From positions 1 to 64,000 of the forward strand of contig JANQPT010000038.1 in assembly GCA_028285345.1 (NCBI GenBank): a stretch of DNA of 64,000 nucleotides, in the 5' to 3' direction. The notes under the pieces are model-generated. The model ran no database searches and had not been told where the DNA came from. It saw nothing but the letters and a program-made list of their open reading frames with translations. This document shows, piece by piece, positions 8,236 to 15,978 of the stretch (position 1 is the stretch's first letter; each line of letters opens with the position of its first letter). The position numbers and the translations under genes are program-made. This DNA comes from Planctomycetales bacterium (GTDB lineage Bacteria; Planctomycetota; Planctomycetia; Planctomycetales; Planctomycetaceae).

Positions 8236-9090
8236 ATGCGCACACACCTACGGAGTCTAATTCTTGCAACCATCGCAGCTGTGGGACTTTGCAACGTCGC
8301 CGCGGCGGGCAACATCATCGTCAACACGATCGACTCCAGTTTTGTCGGTCCGCAGCGATGGTTTGAGTCCGACATGCGCGGGAACGGGACCGCCTCGATT
8401 GTTTCGCTGATCGGACTGGGTGGTAATCTGGAGAACAATGCTCCGTTGCCGACGGGATCGGCGCTGCTGACCACGGGGGCTGACAATGGCGATAAGGCCG
8501 AGGTCGCCGTCACTGACACGTGGGGGACCGCAAGCGCAATATTCCCCTCTTTGGACGTCGGATACTCCTATTACAAAGATTCGACCGGCGACCTTAACGC
8601 GTTTGCCGCACCCGCGATTAAGCTGTCTTTCTTGGGCACACACCCGACGGACGGGTTCGTGACGCTGGTCTATGAGCCCACCTGGAATCAGCCGGGCAAT
8701 GAGGGCTCCAGCGTCGCCGTCCCCACCGACGATTGGACGACGGTGAGCATTGATGGAGACACTGGCTTGTTTTGGTCGACGGGTGGTTTCGGTCAGCCGA
8801 ATACTGCCGGCGGACCGCCGCTGTTGACGCTCAACCAATGGTTGGGCACGTTCGACTCCGAATTCATGGCTGCGGAGTTGGTTTCCGTGAGCGTCGGTGT
8901 GGGAACGTTTAACCAAGGCCAAACGGGCTACTTTGACAACGTCACGATCGGGACGGACGCCGGTAGCATGAATTACAACTTTGAAGTCGGCGCGGTCGTC
9001 CCGGAGCCTTCCACGTTCGCGCTGCTGGGAATCGGAAGTTTGGCCCTGATCGGTTATGGCTGGCGCCGGAAGCGCCGGCTTGCGGCCTAG
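8236..9090 (+). CDS. PEP-CTERM sorting domain protein
   Basis: A 284-residue exported protein. It has a signal peptide (about residues 1-24, ending NVAAAG), a beta-rich body with several GG/DN turns, and the C-terminal sorting signal VPEPSTFALLGIGSLALIGYGWRRKRR (split here only for description): PEP motif, one transmembrane helix, basic tail. Such tails are processed by exosortase, and the proteins end up in the outer envelope or matrix. No exosortase gene lies in this window. The ATG at 8236 has AGGAA 7 bp upstream; the longer frame from 8140 is not needed. An intrinsic terminator follows. Confidence 0.92.
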   Translation: MRTHLRSLILATIAAVGLCNVAAAGNIIVNTIDSSFVGPQRWFESDMRGNGTASIVSLIGLGGNLENNAPLPTGSALLTTGADNGDKAEVAVTDTWGTASAIFPSLDVGYSYYKDSTGDLNAFAAPAIKLSFLGTHPTDGFVTLVYEPTWNQPGNEGSSVAVPTDDWTTVSIDGDTGLFWSTGGFGQPNTAGGPPLLTLNQWLGTFDSEFMAAELVSVSVGVGTFNQGQTGYFDNVTIGTDAGSMNYNFEVGAVVPEPSTFALLGIGSLALIGYGWRRKRRLAA

Positions 9091-9113
9091 TACTAAACAA
9101 AGAATCGACCTCG

Positions 9114-9149
9114 AAACCGCCGGCCGCATGGTTGGCGGTTTTTTTTTTT
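9114..9149 (+). terminator. intrinsic terminator
   Basis: AACCGCC (9115-9121) pairs with GGCGGTT (9134-9140), followed by a run of T to 9149. It lies 24 bp after the stop of the PEP-CTERM gene and is the clearest rho-independent terminator in the window. Confidence 0.9.
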
Positions 9150-9215
9150 GCGCGCTGGCGGTCTGGATGTCGAAGGCAACGTATTGTCGATCCATGGTTC
9201 GTCTCGTTTGCAAGG

Positions 9216-9280
9216 GGGTGGCCGGGGTCGGAACGATCGTTCCGACCTCAGGTGGGTGACCGTTCCTATTGGCTGGGAAG
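9216..9280. repeat. GGTCGGAACGATCGTTCC palindromic repeat, copy A
   Basis: Starts GGGTGGCCGGGGTCGGAAC and contains a perfect 20-nt palindrome at 9227-9246 centred on CGATCG. It continues ACCTCAGGTGGGTGACCGTTCC and TATTGGCTGG. Copies B (10105) and C (10911) share the order of all these blocks and the same orientation; a diverged relative lies at 20153. Confidence 0.8.
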
Positions 9281-9344
9281 GCCTCCTGGGAAAAGGTGCG
9301 TCGTTATCCTGGGATCATGCACCGGAGCGGCAGGATTCCGTTCG

Positions 9345-10061
9345 TCACTGCTTGGTAAGTCGATAAGTGAAGTACTGCACCCTCTCACCTTTATTCTGCA
9401 GAGTCCTTGTGGCAACGGTCTCTTTTCCGTACCCAGTGGTATCGATGAGACGGTTCAAGTACTCGTAGTCACCTGACGTGCCGAAGAAGAGAAGAATCCT
9501 TCCTCCGTCAGCAAGGTGATCATCGGACTCGGTGAAGAACGTCGTCAGCGCTGCGTAGTTCTCATCGGCCGTCGCCCGCTCGCGCATGTCGCGCGGCTTG
9601 AACCAGCGAAACGGCGGGTCAAACACGATGAGGTCAAACTTCCCGCGAACTGCAGAGAACAGGTCGCTCACAGCGCAGGCGACCCGTTCCCCGACCCCAT
9701 TGAACTGGGCGTTTCGCCGGGCGCATTCAACCGCTTCCGGATTAATATCGACCGCAAACACCTCTCTGGCGCGCGAAGCGGCAAGGATGGCGTTTGCTCC
9801 ACTGCCGGTCCCCATGTCCAGCACTCGATCTTGTTCACGCACTTCCGCCAATACGGCGTTCCCCAGTAGGTCGGACGTCGGCGTTGGCGCAAAGACTGAC
9901 GGCAGAAGGTAAAGCGATTGGCCAAGGTAAGTAACGGTCGTCGCGGTTGAACGTGCTGATTCGGCATAGGCGCGCTCATGCCACGCCCGCAGTTTCTCGG
10001 CGCGTTCCCCACATACCGGGTGATAGGGCTGCGCGCGGGATGTATCTCGCGTATCGCTCAC
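9345..10061 (-). CDS. class I SAM-dependent methyltransferase
   Basis: A 238-residue methyltransferase. Motif I reads VLDMGTGSGANAIL, the acidic residue after strand 2 is in VFAVDINPEAVECARRNA, and motif IV reads LIVFDPPF. The DPPF/NPPF-type motif is typical of methyltransferases acting on amino groups of nucleic acid bases or glutamine (RsmC, HemK and TrmN6 groups), so an RNA or protein substrate is likely. I chose the GTG at 10061 because GGAG lies 7 bp upstream. The longer ATG start at 10136 would put a dispersed palindromic repeat inside the protein. Copies of that repeat flank the gene on both sides. Confidence 0.8.
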   Translation of the reverse strand: MSDTRDTSRAQPYHPVCGERAEKLRAWHERAYAESARSTATTVTYLGQSLYLLPSVFAPTPTSDLLGNAVLAEVREQDRVLDMGTGSGANAILAASRAREVFAVDINPEAVECARRNAQFNGVGERVACAVSDLFSAVRGKFDLIVFDPPFRWFKPRDMRERATADENYAALTTFFTESDDHLADGGRILLFFGTSGDYEYLNRLIDTTGYGKETVATRTLQNKGERVQYFTYRLTKQ

Positions 10062-10104
10062 CGTCGATCTCCGATCATTGCCGTATGACCTGCTACCAGC
10101 GACG

Positions 10105-10162
10105 GGCGGCTGGGGTCGGAACGATCGTTCCGTCACCAGGTGGATGAACGTTTCAACTGGCT
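10105..10162. repeat. GGTCGGAACGATCGTTCC palindromic repeat, copy B
   Basis: Starts GGCGGCTGGGGTCGGAACG. A 16-nt perfect palindrome occupies 10117-10132, then CACCAGGTGGATGAACG and TTTCAACTGGCTG. It has the same orientation and block order as copy A, from which it is separated by the methyltransferase gene. Confidence 0.8.
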
Positions 10163-10251
10163 GAACACTTCTCGACTATAACTCGCAACAAGCTGTGGGT
10201 GAAGCTTGACGCTTCAACCTCAGATACCCGGCATGAGCTTCGAACGCGCGC

Positions 10252-10275
10252 AAAAAAAAACGGCAAAATCTGCCG
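10252..10275 (-). terminator. intrinsic terminator of the small hypothetical gene
   Basis: On the minus strand CGGCA-GATTT-TGCCG is followed by nine T residues (the A-run at 10252-10260 on the plus strand). It lies 29 bp after the stop of the gene ending at 10305. Confidence 0.75.
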
Positions 10276-10304
10276 GCCTGTTGTTTTTAAATTGTCGCAA
10301 TCGC

Positions 10305-10676
10305 CTACGCCGCCGCTCCGACGCGCTGGGCAATCTCCATGGCTCCGGACACGAAACCGTGCAGGAAGCCGTCGTTGGTCAGTTGTGCTTCGTCGCAGTC
10401 GGCCCAGAAGATGTCGATCGCCCACTGATCGACGTCGTTTTCGGGCATGCCCAGAATCGTAATCGCCAAGAACTCCGCATTCGTCCAACAGCTGCCGCCG
10501 TCGGTCCAAGAGCAGGCTTGATGCTCCCACGTCCGGTGGAGTTTTTCCACGCGGTCCAGTTGTGCGTAATCGGCGGAGATCAATGCCCACTGCTTCCCAC
10601 TCGCATAACCGTCCTTGAAGTTTCCGCTGAGCGTACTGGTTTTTGACGTTGTGGATGGGGTCGGCAGTTGGGACAT
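10305..10676 (-). CDS. hypothetical protein
   Basis: A 123-residue soluble protein I do not recognise. The N-terminal 15 residues are Ser/Thr-rich. The core is rich in Trp, Cys and acidic residues (EHQACSWTDGGSCW at about 51-64, VDQWAIDIFWADCDE at about 82-96). It has no signal peptide or membrane segment, and a good intrinsic terminator follows, which supports it being expressed. Its two flanking intergenic regions are both occupied by palindromic repeats. Confidence 0.6.
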   Translation of the reverse strand: MSQLPTPSTTSKTSTLSGNFKDGYASGKQWALISADYAQLDRVEKLHRTWEHQACSWTDGGSCWTNAEFLAITILGMPENDVDQWAIDIFWADCDEAQLTNDGFLHGFVSGAMEIAQRVGAAA

Positions 10677-10910
10677 TGTGGCTCCTTCTCTCTCTTCAGG
10701 TCTCTCAGGTTCTTAAACGTCTCGCCTGTGTGGCTGTCTCACGGCCACGCGAGTTGTTTGCTCCCTTCTCTACGTAGGTAATGCTAAAACGGCTCACGAA
10801 CCGGACAGTGAAATGGGCGAATTCTTGGATTTTTGGAAGGAATTCCAAAGAATGCCATTAATCGAGACCGGGTCAACCACTGGGGATGAAGCAATTTGTC
10901 GCGGGCGGAT

Positions 10911-11072
10911 GGGTGGCTACGGGTCGGAACGATAGTTCCGTCCCCAATTGAACGAACGCCCGAATTGGTTGGCCGGCAGGAGATTCACACGATCGAGTTA
11001 GCGGACTGGCTCCGTCGAAGATGTTCGCCGATAACCTGGGGGCGAAGCGGAGCGCTTCGTCCCCAGCCACCC
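10911..11072. repeat. palindromic element, copy C, with GGGTGGCT ends
   Basis: GGGTGGCT (10911-10918) and AGCCACCC (11065-11072) are terminal inverted repeats of a 162-bp element. Inside, CGGAAC-GATA-GTTCCG (10925-10940) and GAAGC-GGAGC-GCTTC (11044-11058) form hairpins. The left 60 bp align with copies A and B, while the right end matches the right end of the element at 20153-20228. It fills most of the 420-bp gap between the small hypothetical gene and the DUF1501 gene; nothing else is visible there. Confidence 0.75.
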
Positions 11073-11095
11073 TTCGGGAGGATCATGGTTCTCTC

Positions 11096-12448
11096 TCAAA
11101 CCAACCCTGGCACCCCTTCACGGTTGTCGATCACATACTGCGGCCGCCCGTTGTGGTCGGGGAAGGTCATTGCCGGGTCGACGCCCAGGGTACGGTAGAG
11201 CGTGGACATGACGCTCTGCATCTTGATCGGGTTGCCGATGACCCGTTCGCCGCGAGCATCGGTCTGGCCGATGATCTGGCCGGTCTTCAGTCCACCGCCC
11301 GCCAGCCACAAGAAACCCGCTTCCGGCCAGTGGCTGCGGCCGTCGGGGGTGATGTCGCCGATTCGCGGCGTGCGGCCGAATTCGCCGCCCAGCATCACCA
11401 CCACATCGTCCAGCAGGCCGCGCTCGTTAAGATCGGTGATCAGAGCATGCATCGCGTGGTCCAAAGCGGGAACCAATTGCCGCAGCGTTTTGAAGTTGGT
11501 GCGATGCGTGTCCCAGCCATAAGTGCAGACGGTAACAACCGACACGCCCGCTTCGACGAGCCGCCGCGCCTGCAGCAACCATTTCTGCGGTTCTTGGCCC
11601 ATGCTGTCCATGCCCTCGCCGTAGCGGGCTCGCATCGACTTCGGCTCCCGTTCGACGTCGAACGCGTCGCGGACCTGACTGGAAGCGACGATCTCCAGCG
11701 CGCGTTGCTGATACGCGTCGACCGCAGCGCCGCTGGCCGCAAAGTCGAGCTCCCGCCGCCGGTCGTCCAGCGCCCGCAGTAGCTCCCGCCGCGAGCCGAG
11801 CCGCACTCCGCTCACCTCCTTGGGGCGGGACATGTTGGCCAGACTTTCGGTGCCGATATTGCCGCTGTTTTCGGCGATGCGAAACGGCTCATATTCGTGG
11901 CCCAGATAATAGGGCCGCTCCCAGTGAAACTGGCCGCGGATGCTGACATAGGGCGGAATCGGCGAATCAGAATCTCGCACCCGGCTGACGACCGATCCCA
12001 ATGCCGGGCGGCGCGCTTCGCCGGGGATCGACGCCCGGGGGGATTCCTGCCAAGGGTAACCGCTAAAGAATTCGTTGCCGGTGTGCAAATGCCCACCCTG
12101 ATAGGCGCGCAGGATGGCGAACTTGTCGGCGATCTTCGCCTGCATCGGCATCAGTTCGCAGACTTCCATCCCCGGAACGTTGGTGGCAACGGGATCAAAC
12201 TCGCCACGATACTCCGCCGGCGCGTCGGGTTTCATGTCGTACATGTCGAGATGCGACGGCCCGCCGCTGAGAAATATCAGGATCGCCGCTTTCGCTCGCC
12301 CCTGGTTTGACGGCGCCGCATGCGCCTGCAGCCGCAGCAAATCCGCCAGCGACAGTCCGCCCAGTGCCAGCGCGCCGGCGCTGAGGAAACCGCGCCGCGA
12401 GTGCAATTCGAGCGTCGAAGCCGAACCCGTTAATTCGATCCGCTGCAT
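11096..12448 (-). CDS. DUF1501 domain protein with twin-arginine leader
   Basis: A 450-residue member of DUF1501, related to the alkaline phosphatase/sulfatase fold and hugely expanded in planctomycetes. An RR-dependent export signal is visible: SRRGFLSAGALALGGLSLADLL at about residues 17-38. Family landmarks follow: LSGGPSHLDMYDMKP, RRLVEAGVSVVTV, GEFGRTPRIG and HWP. Genes of this family often pair with DUF1549/cytochrome genes, but none is adjacent here. Function is not established biochemically. The ATG at 12448 has a GGGAGAG ribosome site; the frame extends upstream to 12520 without a good site. Confidence 0.92.
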   Translation of the reverse strand: MQRIELTGSASTLELHSRRGFLSAGALALGGLSLADLLRLQAHAAPSNQGRAKAAILIFLSGGPSHLDMYDMKPDAPAEYRGEFDPVATNVPGMEVCELMPMQAKIADKFAILRAYQGGHLHTGNEFFSGYPWQESPRASIPGEARRPALGSVVSRVRDSDSPIPPYVSIRGQFHWERPYYLGHEYEPFRIAENSGNIGTESLANMSRPKEVSGVRLGSRRELLRALDDRRRELDFAASGAAVDAYQQRALEIVASSQVRDAFDVEREPKSMRARYGEGMDSMGQEPQKWLLQARRLVEAGVSVVTVCTYGWDTHRTNFKTLRQLVPALDHAMHALITDLNERGLLDDVVVMLGGEFGRTPRIGDITPDGRSHWPEAGFLWLAGGGLKTGQIIGQTDARGERVIGNPIKMQSVMSTLYRTLGVDPAMTFPDHNGRPQYVIDNREGVPGLV

Positions 12449-12710
12449 CTCGTCTCTCCCCAATCGGCAAAAGGATGCGCAAGCGTCCGTTGATGGATTC
12501 TCTGTTGGGGATTGTAACAACTTGCGCCGCGAAAGTGGTAGCGGATATCGTGGAGATCTTTAGGAGATTGAAAATCCTCCCTTGGCACTGACGTGCCTGG
12601 TTTTGAGTGATGCGAGATTTGATGATGTGTGGAGAGACGCGGCTCAACGAGATTCGTTGATCGACAAATCTGCGTCGAACAAATCGCAGGTTACGTCTTC
12701 AGTGGGTCGT

Positions 12711-13016
12711 TTAATGAACCTTCGCGCTTGCTGATTGGACAGTAGGCACCACTAGTCCTCCTTGTACATGTTGCTGCTGTTCAATCGTGATATCATCGGC
12801 CGGTCCTTCACCATCCGGACGAGAGATGGATTGAGAAAAGCTGAAGAGTTGGATCCAGCTGGTATCCTTCTCGTCCTGCGTATCCTGGTCCTGGACGTGA
12901 GCGACAAGATTCTCCTGCTCGATGTGGGGCAAGATCTGATATCCCCAACTCCCAGCGGTTAGGACAACGCGGTCTTCAAGCTGCTCAAGCGCAAGTGCTG
13001 CCTGGGGTTTCGGCAT
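12711..13016 (-). CDS. small LEQLEDR-motif protein
   Basis: A 101-residue protein whose N terminus (residues 7-16) reads LALEQLEDRVVL. This is the LEPR/LEDR-type leader found at the start of very large exported planctomycete surface proteins. Here almost nothing follows: a Gly/Gln/Asp-rich acidic body without a repeat domain. GGGAG lies 8 bp before the ATG at 13016, so translation is plausible. It could be a short exported protein or the remnant of a larger gene. I see no continuing frame downstream. Confidence 0.6.
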   Translation of the reverse strand: MPKPQAALALEQLEDRVVLTAGSWGYQILPHIEQENLVAHVQDQDTQDEKDTSWIQLFSFSQSISRPDGEGPADDITIEQQQHVQGGLVVPTVQSASAKVH

Positions 13017-13215
13017 GGGAATGTCTCCCGAAGAATTGTGAAATGCGAGTATTGGGGCCGTTCGCGCATTACTCGTACGCAGGGGTGCTCGGGCTGTGAC
13101 ACCTCTAATCACATCTCTTTTCAAGAATCTGCGAAGCCGCTGAGAATTGCCGCATCGCGAAGACGGGCGGGTGGCGCGACTGTGTGACTGTGAAGTCTCA
13201 AGCAGGTGCGAGAAG

Positions 13216-14535
13216 CTACGCTTTCCAAATCTTCTCGCGGCCCTCTGTCACACCCTTGGTAGCGTTGCGGGTGTCGACGATCAGTTGGCCGTGGCGGACG
13301 ATCGACGCGTAGTCGAACTTCGTATGGTCGGTGGCGATCAACAGGCAGTCTTGGCCGGCGAGGAATTCCGGCGTCAATTCCTCGCTGCTTAAATCCGGCA
13401 CGTCGTGGTGCCGCATCTGCGGCAGTTTGGGGACGTGCGGATCGCTATAGCTTAAATCCGCCCCCCGTTCGCGGAGCAAATCCATCAGCACAAATGACGG
13501 GCTTTCGCGGGGATCGTCGACATCTTTCTTATATGCCACGCCCAGCACGCAAATCTTGCTCCCTTTGATCGGCTTGCCTTGTTCGTTCAGCGCCAGTGCC
13601 AGCCGTTCGATGACGTACAGCGGCATGTGCGTGTTCACTTCGCCGGCCAATTCAATGAAGCGGGTCGGCATTCCTTCCTTGCGGGCGACCCAACTGAGGT
13701 AGAATGGATCGATCGGGATACAGTGGCCGCCGAGTCCCGGACCGGGGTAGAACGCCTGAAAGCCGAACGGCTTGGTCTTGGCGGCGTCGATCACCTCCCA
13801 GACGTCGATATTCATGCGGTCGAGCAGCATCTTGAGTTCGTTGACCAGCGCGATGTTGACGGCGCGGTACGTGTTTTCCAGAATCTTGCAGGCTTCGGCG
13901 ACTTCGGGCGACGAGACGGGAACCGTGTTGACGATCGCCGAGTCGTACAACTGTCGCGCCAGCTTGGCGCTCGTCTCATCGAGACCGCCGACAACCTTGG
14001 GGATGCCGTCGGCAGAGAAATCGAGATTGCCGGGGTCTTCGCGCTCGGGGCTATAGGCCAAGTAGAAGTCTTGGCCCGGCTGCAGTCCCGACTCGCTGAG
14101 GATCGGCAGCATCACATCACGGGTGGTACCGGGATAAGTGGTGCTTTCCAAGATGATCAACTGTCCCGGTCGCAATGCTGCGGCGATTTGGCGGGTGGTG
14201 CCTTCGACATACGACAAATCGGGATCGCGACTGTCCGACAGCGGCGTCGGCACGCAGATGAGTAGCGTGTCGGCTTCGGACATCCGCGACATGTCGGCGG
14301 TCGGCTCAAACTGCTCCGCCGCGGTCCATTCCTGAATCCACTCCGGCTTGATGTGGTCGATGTAGCTCTTGCCGGCGGCCAGTAGATCGACCTTCCGCTG
14401 GTCGACGTCAAAGCCCATCGTGCGAAATCCAGCCGCAACGAACGCGCGAATCAGCGGCAGGCCGACATAGCCCAACCCCACGATTCCGATTGTCGCGGTC
14501 TTGTCGGCAATCGCCTTGTCCAAAGTCGCAGCCAT
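13216..14535 (-). CDS. UDP-N-acetylhexosamine 6-dehydrogenase (WbpA/WecC family)
   Basis: A 439-residue nucleotide-sugar dehydrogenase. It has the N-terminal NAD site GIVGLGYVGLP (residues 17-27), the LICVPTPL and ESTTYPGTT strands, and the catalytic cysteine in GGHCIPIDP (C272). A C-terminal UDP-binding domain includes GVAYKKDVDDPRESP. It oxidises the 6-hydroxyl of a UDP-N-acetylhexosamine to a uronic acid in the cytoplasm, for polysaccharide or O-antigen synthesis. The exact sugar (GlcNAc or ManNAc) cannot be read. A tight TTEGREKIWKA tail ends the protein. No glycosyltransferase genes adjoin it. Confidence 0.93.
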   Translation of the reverse strand: MAATLDKAIADKTATIGIVGLGYVGLPLIRAFVAAGFRTMGFDVDQRKVDLLAAGKSYIDHIKPEWIQEWTAAEQFEPTADMSRMSEADTLLICVPTPLSDSRDPDLSYVEGTTRQIAAALRPGQLIILESTTYPGTTRDVMLPILSESGLQPGQDFYLAYSPEREDPGNLDFSADGIPKVVGGLDETSAKLARQLYDSAIVNTVPVSSPEVAEACKILENTYRAVNIALVNELKMLLDRMNIDVWEVIDAAKTKPFGFQAFYPGPGLGGHCIPIDPFYLSWVARKEGMPTRFIELAGEVNTHMPLYVIERLALALNEQGKPIKGSKICVLGVAYKKDVDDPRESPSFVLMDLLRERGADLSYSDPHVPKLPQMRHHDVPDLSSEELTPEFLAGQDCLLIATDHTKFDYASIVRHGQLIVDTRNATKGVTEGREKIWKA

Positions 14536-14693
14536 GCTGATATGTTCCTCGGCGTACCGGCGACGATCGTCTGCTCGACGACGCAGGGCCGGCTTAACCG
14601 GCCGTCACATGTGACGATTGTCTTAGTGGATCAAAGTTGTCAAAAGAATCCGACCGCAACTGTCCGGCACAACCGGACCGACGATGCTTGCCT

Positions 14694-15689
14694 CTAATTC
14701 TCAAACTGGGCGTCGAAGCGGATGTTGGAAGGCGAGAAGTCGACATTCTTCACAAATTGACACGCCTCGCGTGCGCCCGCTTCGCGTTCCATTCCGCTGT
14801 CTTCCCATTCCACCGAGAGCGGTCCGGAGTAGTTGATGTGGTTGAGGGCCCGGATGATTTCTTCAAACCGCACGCCGCCGCGACCGACGCTGCGGAAGTC
14901 CCAACCGCGTCGCTCGTCGCCGAACGGGAGATGGCTGGAGAGGATCCCGGTTTTTCCATTGAGCGTGACGGCCGAATCCTTCATGTGCACGTGGTAGATG
15001 CGATCGGGGAAGGCGCGGATAAACTCGGCGGGATCGACGCCCTGCCAAATCAGGTGGCTGGGATCGAAGTTGAAGCCGAACTCCTCTCGTCCATCGAGTG
15101 TTTCCACCGCGCGCTGCGCGGAGTAAATGTCAAAGGCAATTTCCGAAGGATGCACTTCCAGTGCAAACTTGACGCCGCACTCTTGGAAGACGTCGAGAAT
15201 CGGATTCCAACGCTCCGCAAGCAAGTCAAACCCGGCATCGATCATCGGCCGAGGAATCGGGGGGAAGTCATAAACCAGGTGCCAGATGCTGGAACCCGTA
15301 AAACCGTTGACCACATCGACCCCCAACTTCTGGGCGGCCCGCGCGGTGTTTTTCATCTCCTCAATCGCCCGTTGATTGACGCCGTCGGGATCACCGTCGC
15401 CCCAGACATATTCGGGCAGAATCGCCTGATGCCGCTCGTCAATCACGTCAAGCACGGCCTGGCCGACCAGGTGCGCAGATATCGCGTGCAGAGAGAGACC
15501 ATGCTTTTCCAACAATTCGCGTTTGCGGGCGCAGTACGTATCGTCGGAAAGCGCCTTGTCAACTTCGAAGTGGTCTCCCCAGCAGGCCAATTCCAAGCCG
15601 TCGTAGCCGAAGCCGGCGGCCTGTTTGCATAGTTCCTCCACGGGGAGATCGGCCCATTGGCCGGTGCAAAGTGTGACATCTCGTGCCAT
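14694..15689 (-). CDS. sugar phosphate isomerase/epimerase (xylose isomerase-like TIM barrel)
   Basis: A 331-residue AP-endonuclease-2 family TIM barrel. It shows the family's metal-ligand strands: [12 protein letters not shown] (Glu), [12 protein letters not shown] (Asp/His), YHVHMKDS (His-x-His) and [11 protein letters not shown] (Glu). Planctomycete members act on unusual sugars or inositols, often with Gfo/Idh oxidoreductases. The substrate is undetermined. The ATG at 15689 has AGAGGA upstream; the frame upstream to 15812 runs into a dispersed repeat, which argues against it. It is on the same strand as the dehydrogenase, 158 bp apart, so co-transcription is possible but unproven. Confidence 0.85.
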   Translation of the reverse strand: MARDVTLCTGQWADLPVEELCKQAAGFGYDGLELACWGDHFEVDKALSDDTYCARKRELLEKHGLSLHAISAHLVGQAVLDVIDERHQAILPEYVWGDGDPDGVNQRAIEEMKNTARAAQKLGVDVVNGFTGSSIWHLVYDFPPIPRPMIDAGFDLLAERWNPILDVFQECGVKFALEVHPSEIAFDIYSAQRAVETLDGREEFGFNFDPSHLIWQGVDPAEFIRAFPDRIYHVHMKDSAVTLNGKTGILSSHLPFGDERRGWDFRSVGRGGVRFEEIIRALNHINYSGPLSVEWEDSGMEREAGAREACQFVKNVDFSPSNIRFDAQFEN

Positions 15690-15796
15690 GGTCGGTCCTC
15701 TTTTGTAGGTCGGTGTATCTGTTCTGTGCGAGATTGTAATTGTGCCAAAGTCGCGAAACAAGGCACGCTCCGGGCCGCTTTTTTGAAGCAGGTTGT

Positions 15797-15970
15797 TGAA
15801 CCACGGAGACACCGAGACACGGAGGAAATTATTGATCCTGATGCCCAGTTTCGGTCTTAAAGCTCGTTCTCAAGGCCCCACTTGGGAACCAGAGCATCAG
15901 AGATCAATGGAAATCGCCGCGAACTTTGTGATTTGAAACCTTCTCCGTGTCTCTGTGTCTCCGTGGTTTC
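15797..15970. mobile_element. MITE-like element with CCACGGAGACAC inverted ends
   Basis: GAACCACGGAGACACCGAGACACGGAG (15798-15824) and its near-perfect inverse CTCCGTGTCTCTGTGTCTCCGTGGTTTC (15943-15970) flank about 120 bp that codes for nothing. The interior includes TTGGGAACCAGAG, also present in the hairpin at 37000-37029. The element ends 9 bp before the sulfatase stop codon. No transposase is present, so any mobility would depend on one supplied elsewhere. Confidence 0.65.
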
Positions 15971-15978
15971 ATCCACGA

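Noticed and set aside
10062..10136. N-terminal extension of the methyltransferase to an ATG at 10136
   Set aside because: It would translate a palindromic repeat; the GTG at 10061 has a proper GGAG at 7 bp.
14637..15632. Long plus-strand open frame (331 codons)
   Set aside because: It is antisense to the sugar isomerase gene, whose catalytic motifs are intact; shadow frame of a GC-rich gene.
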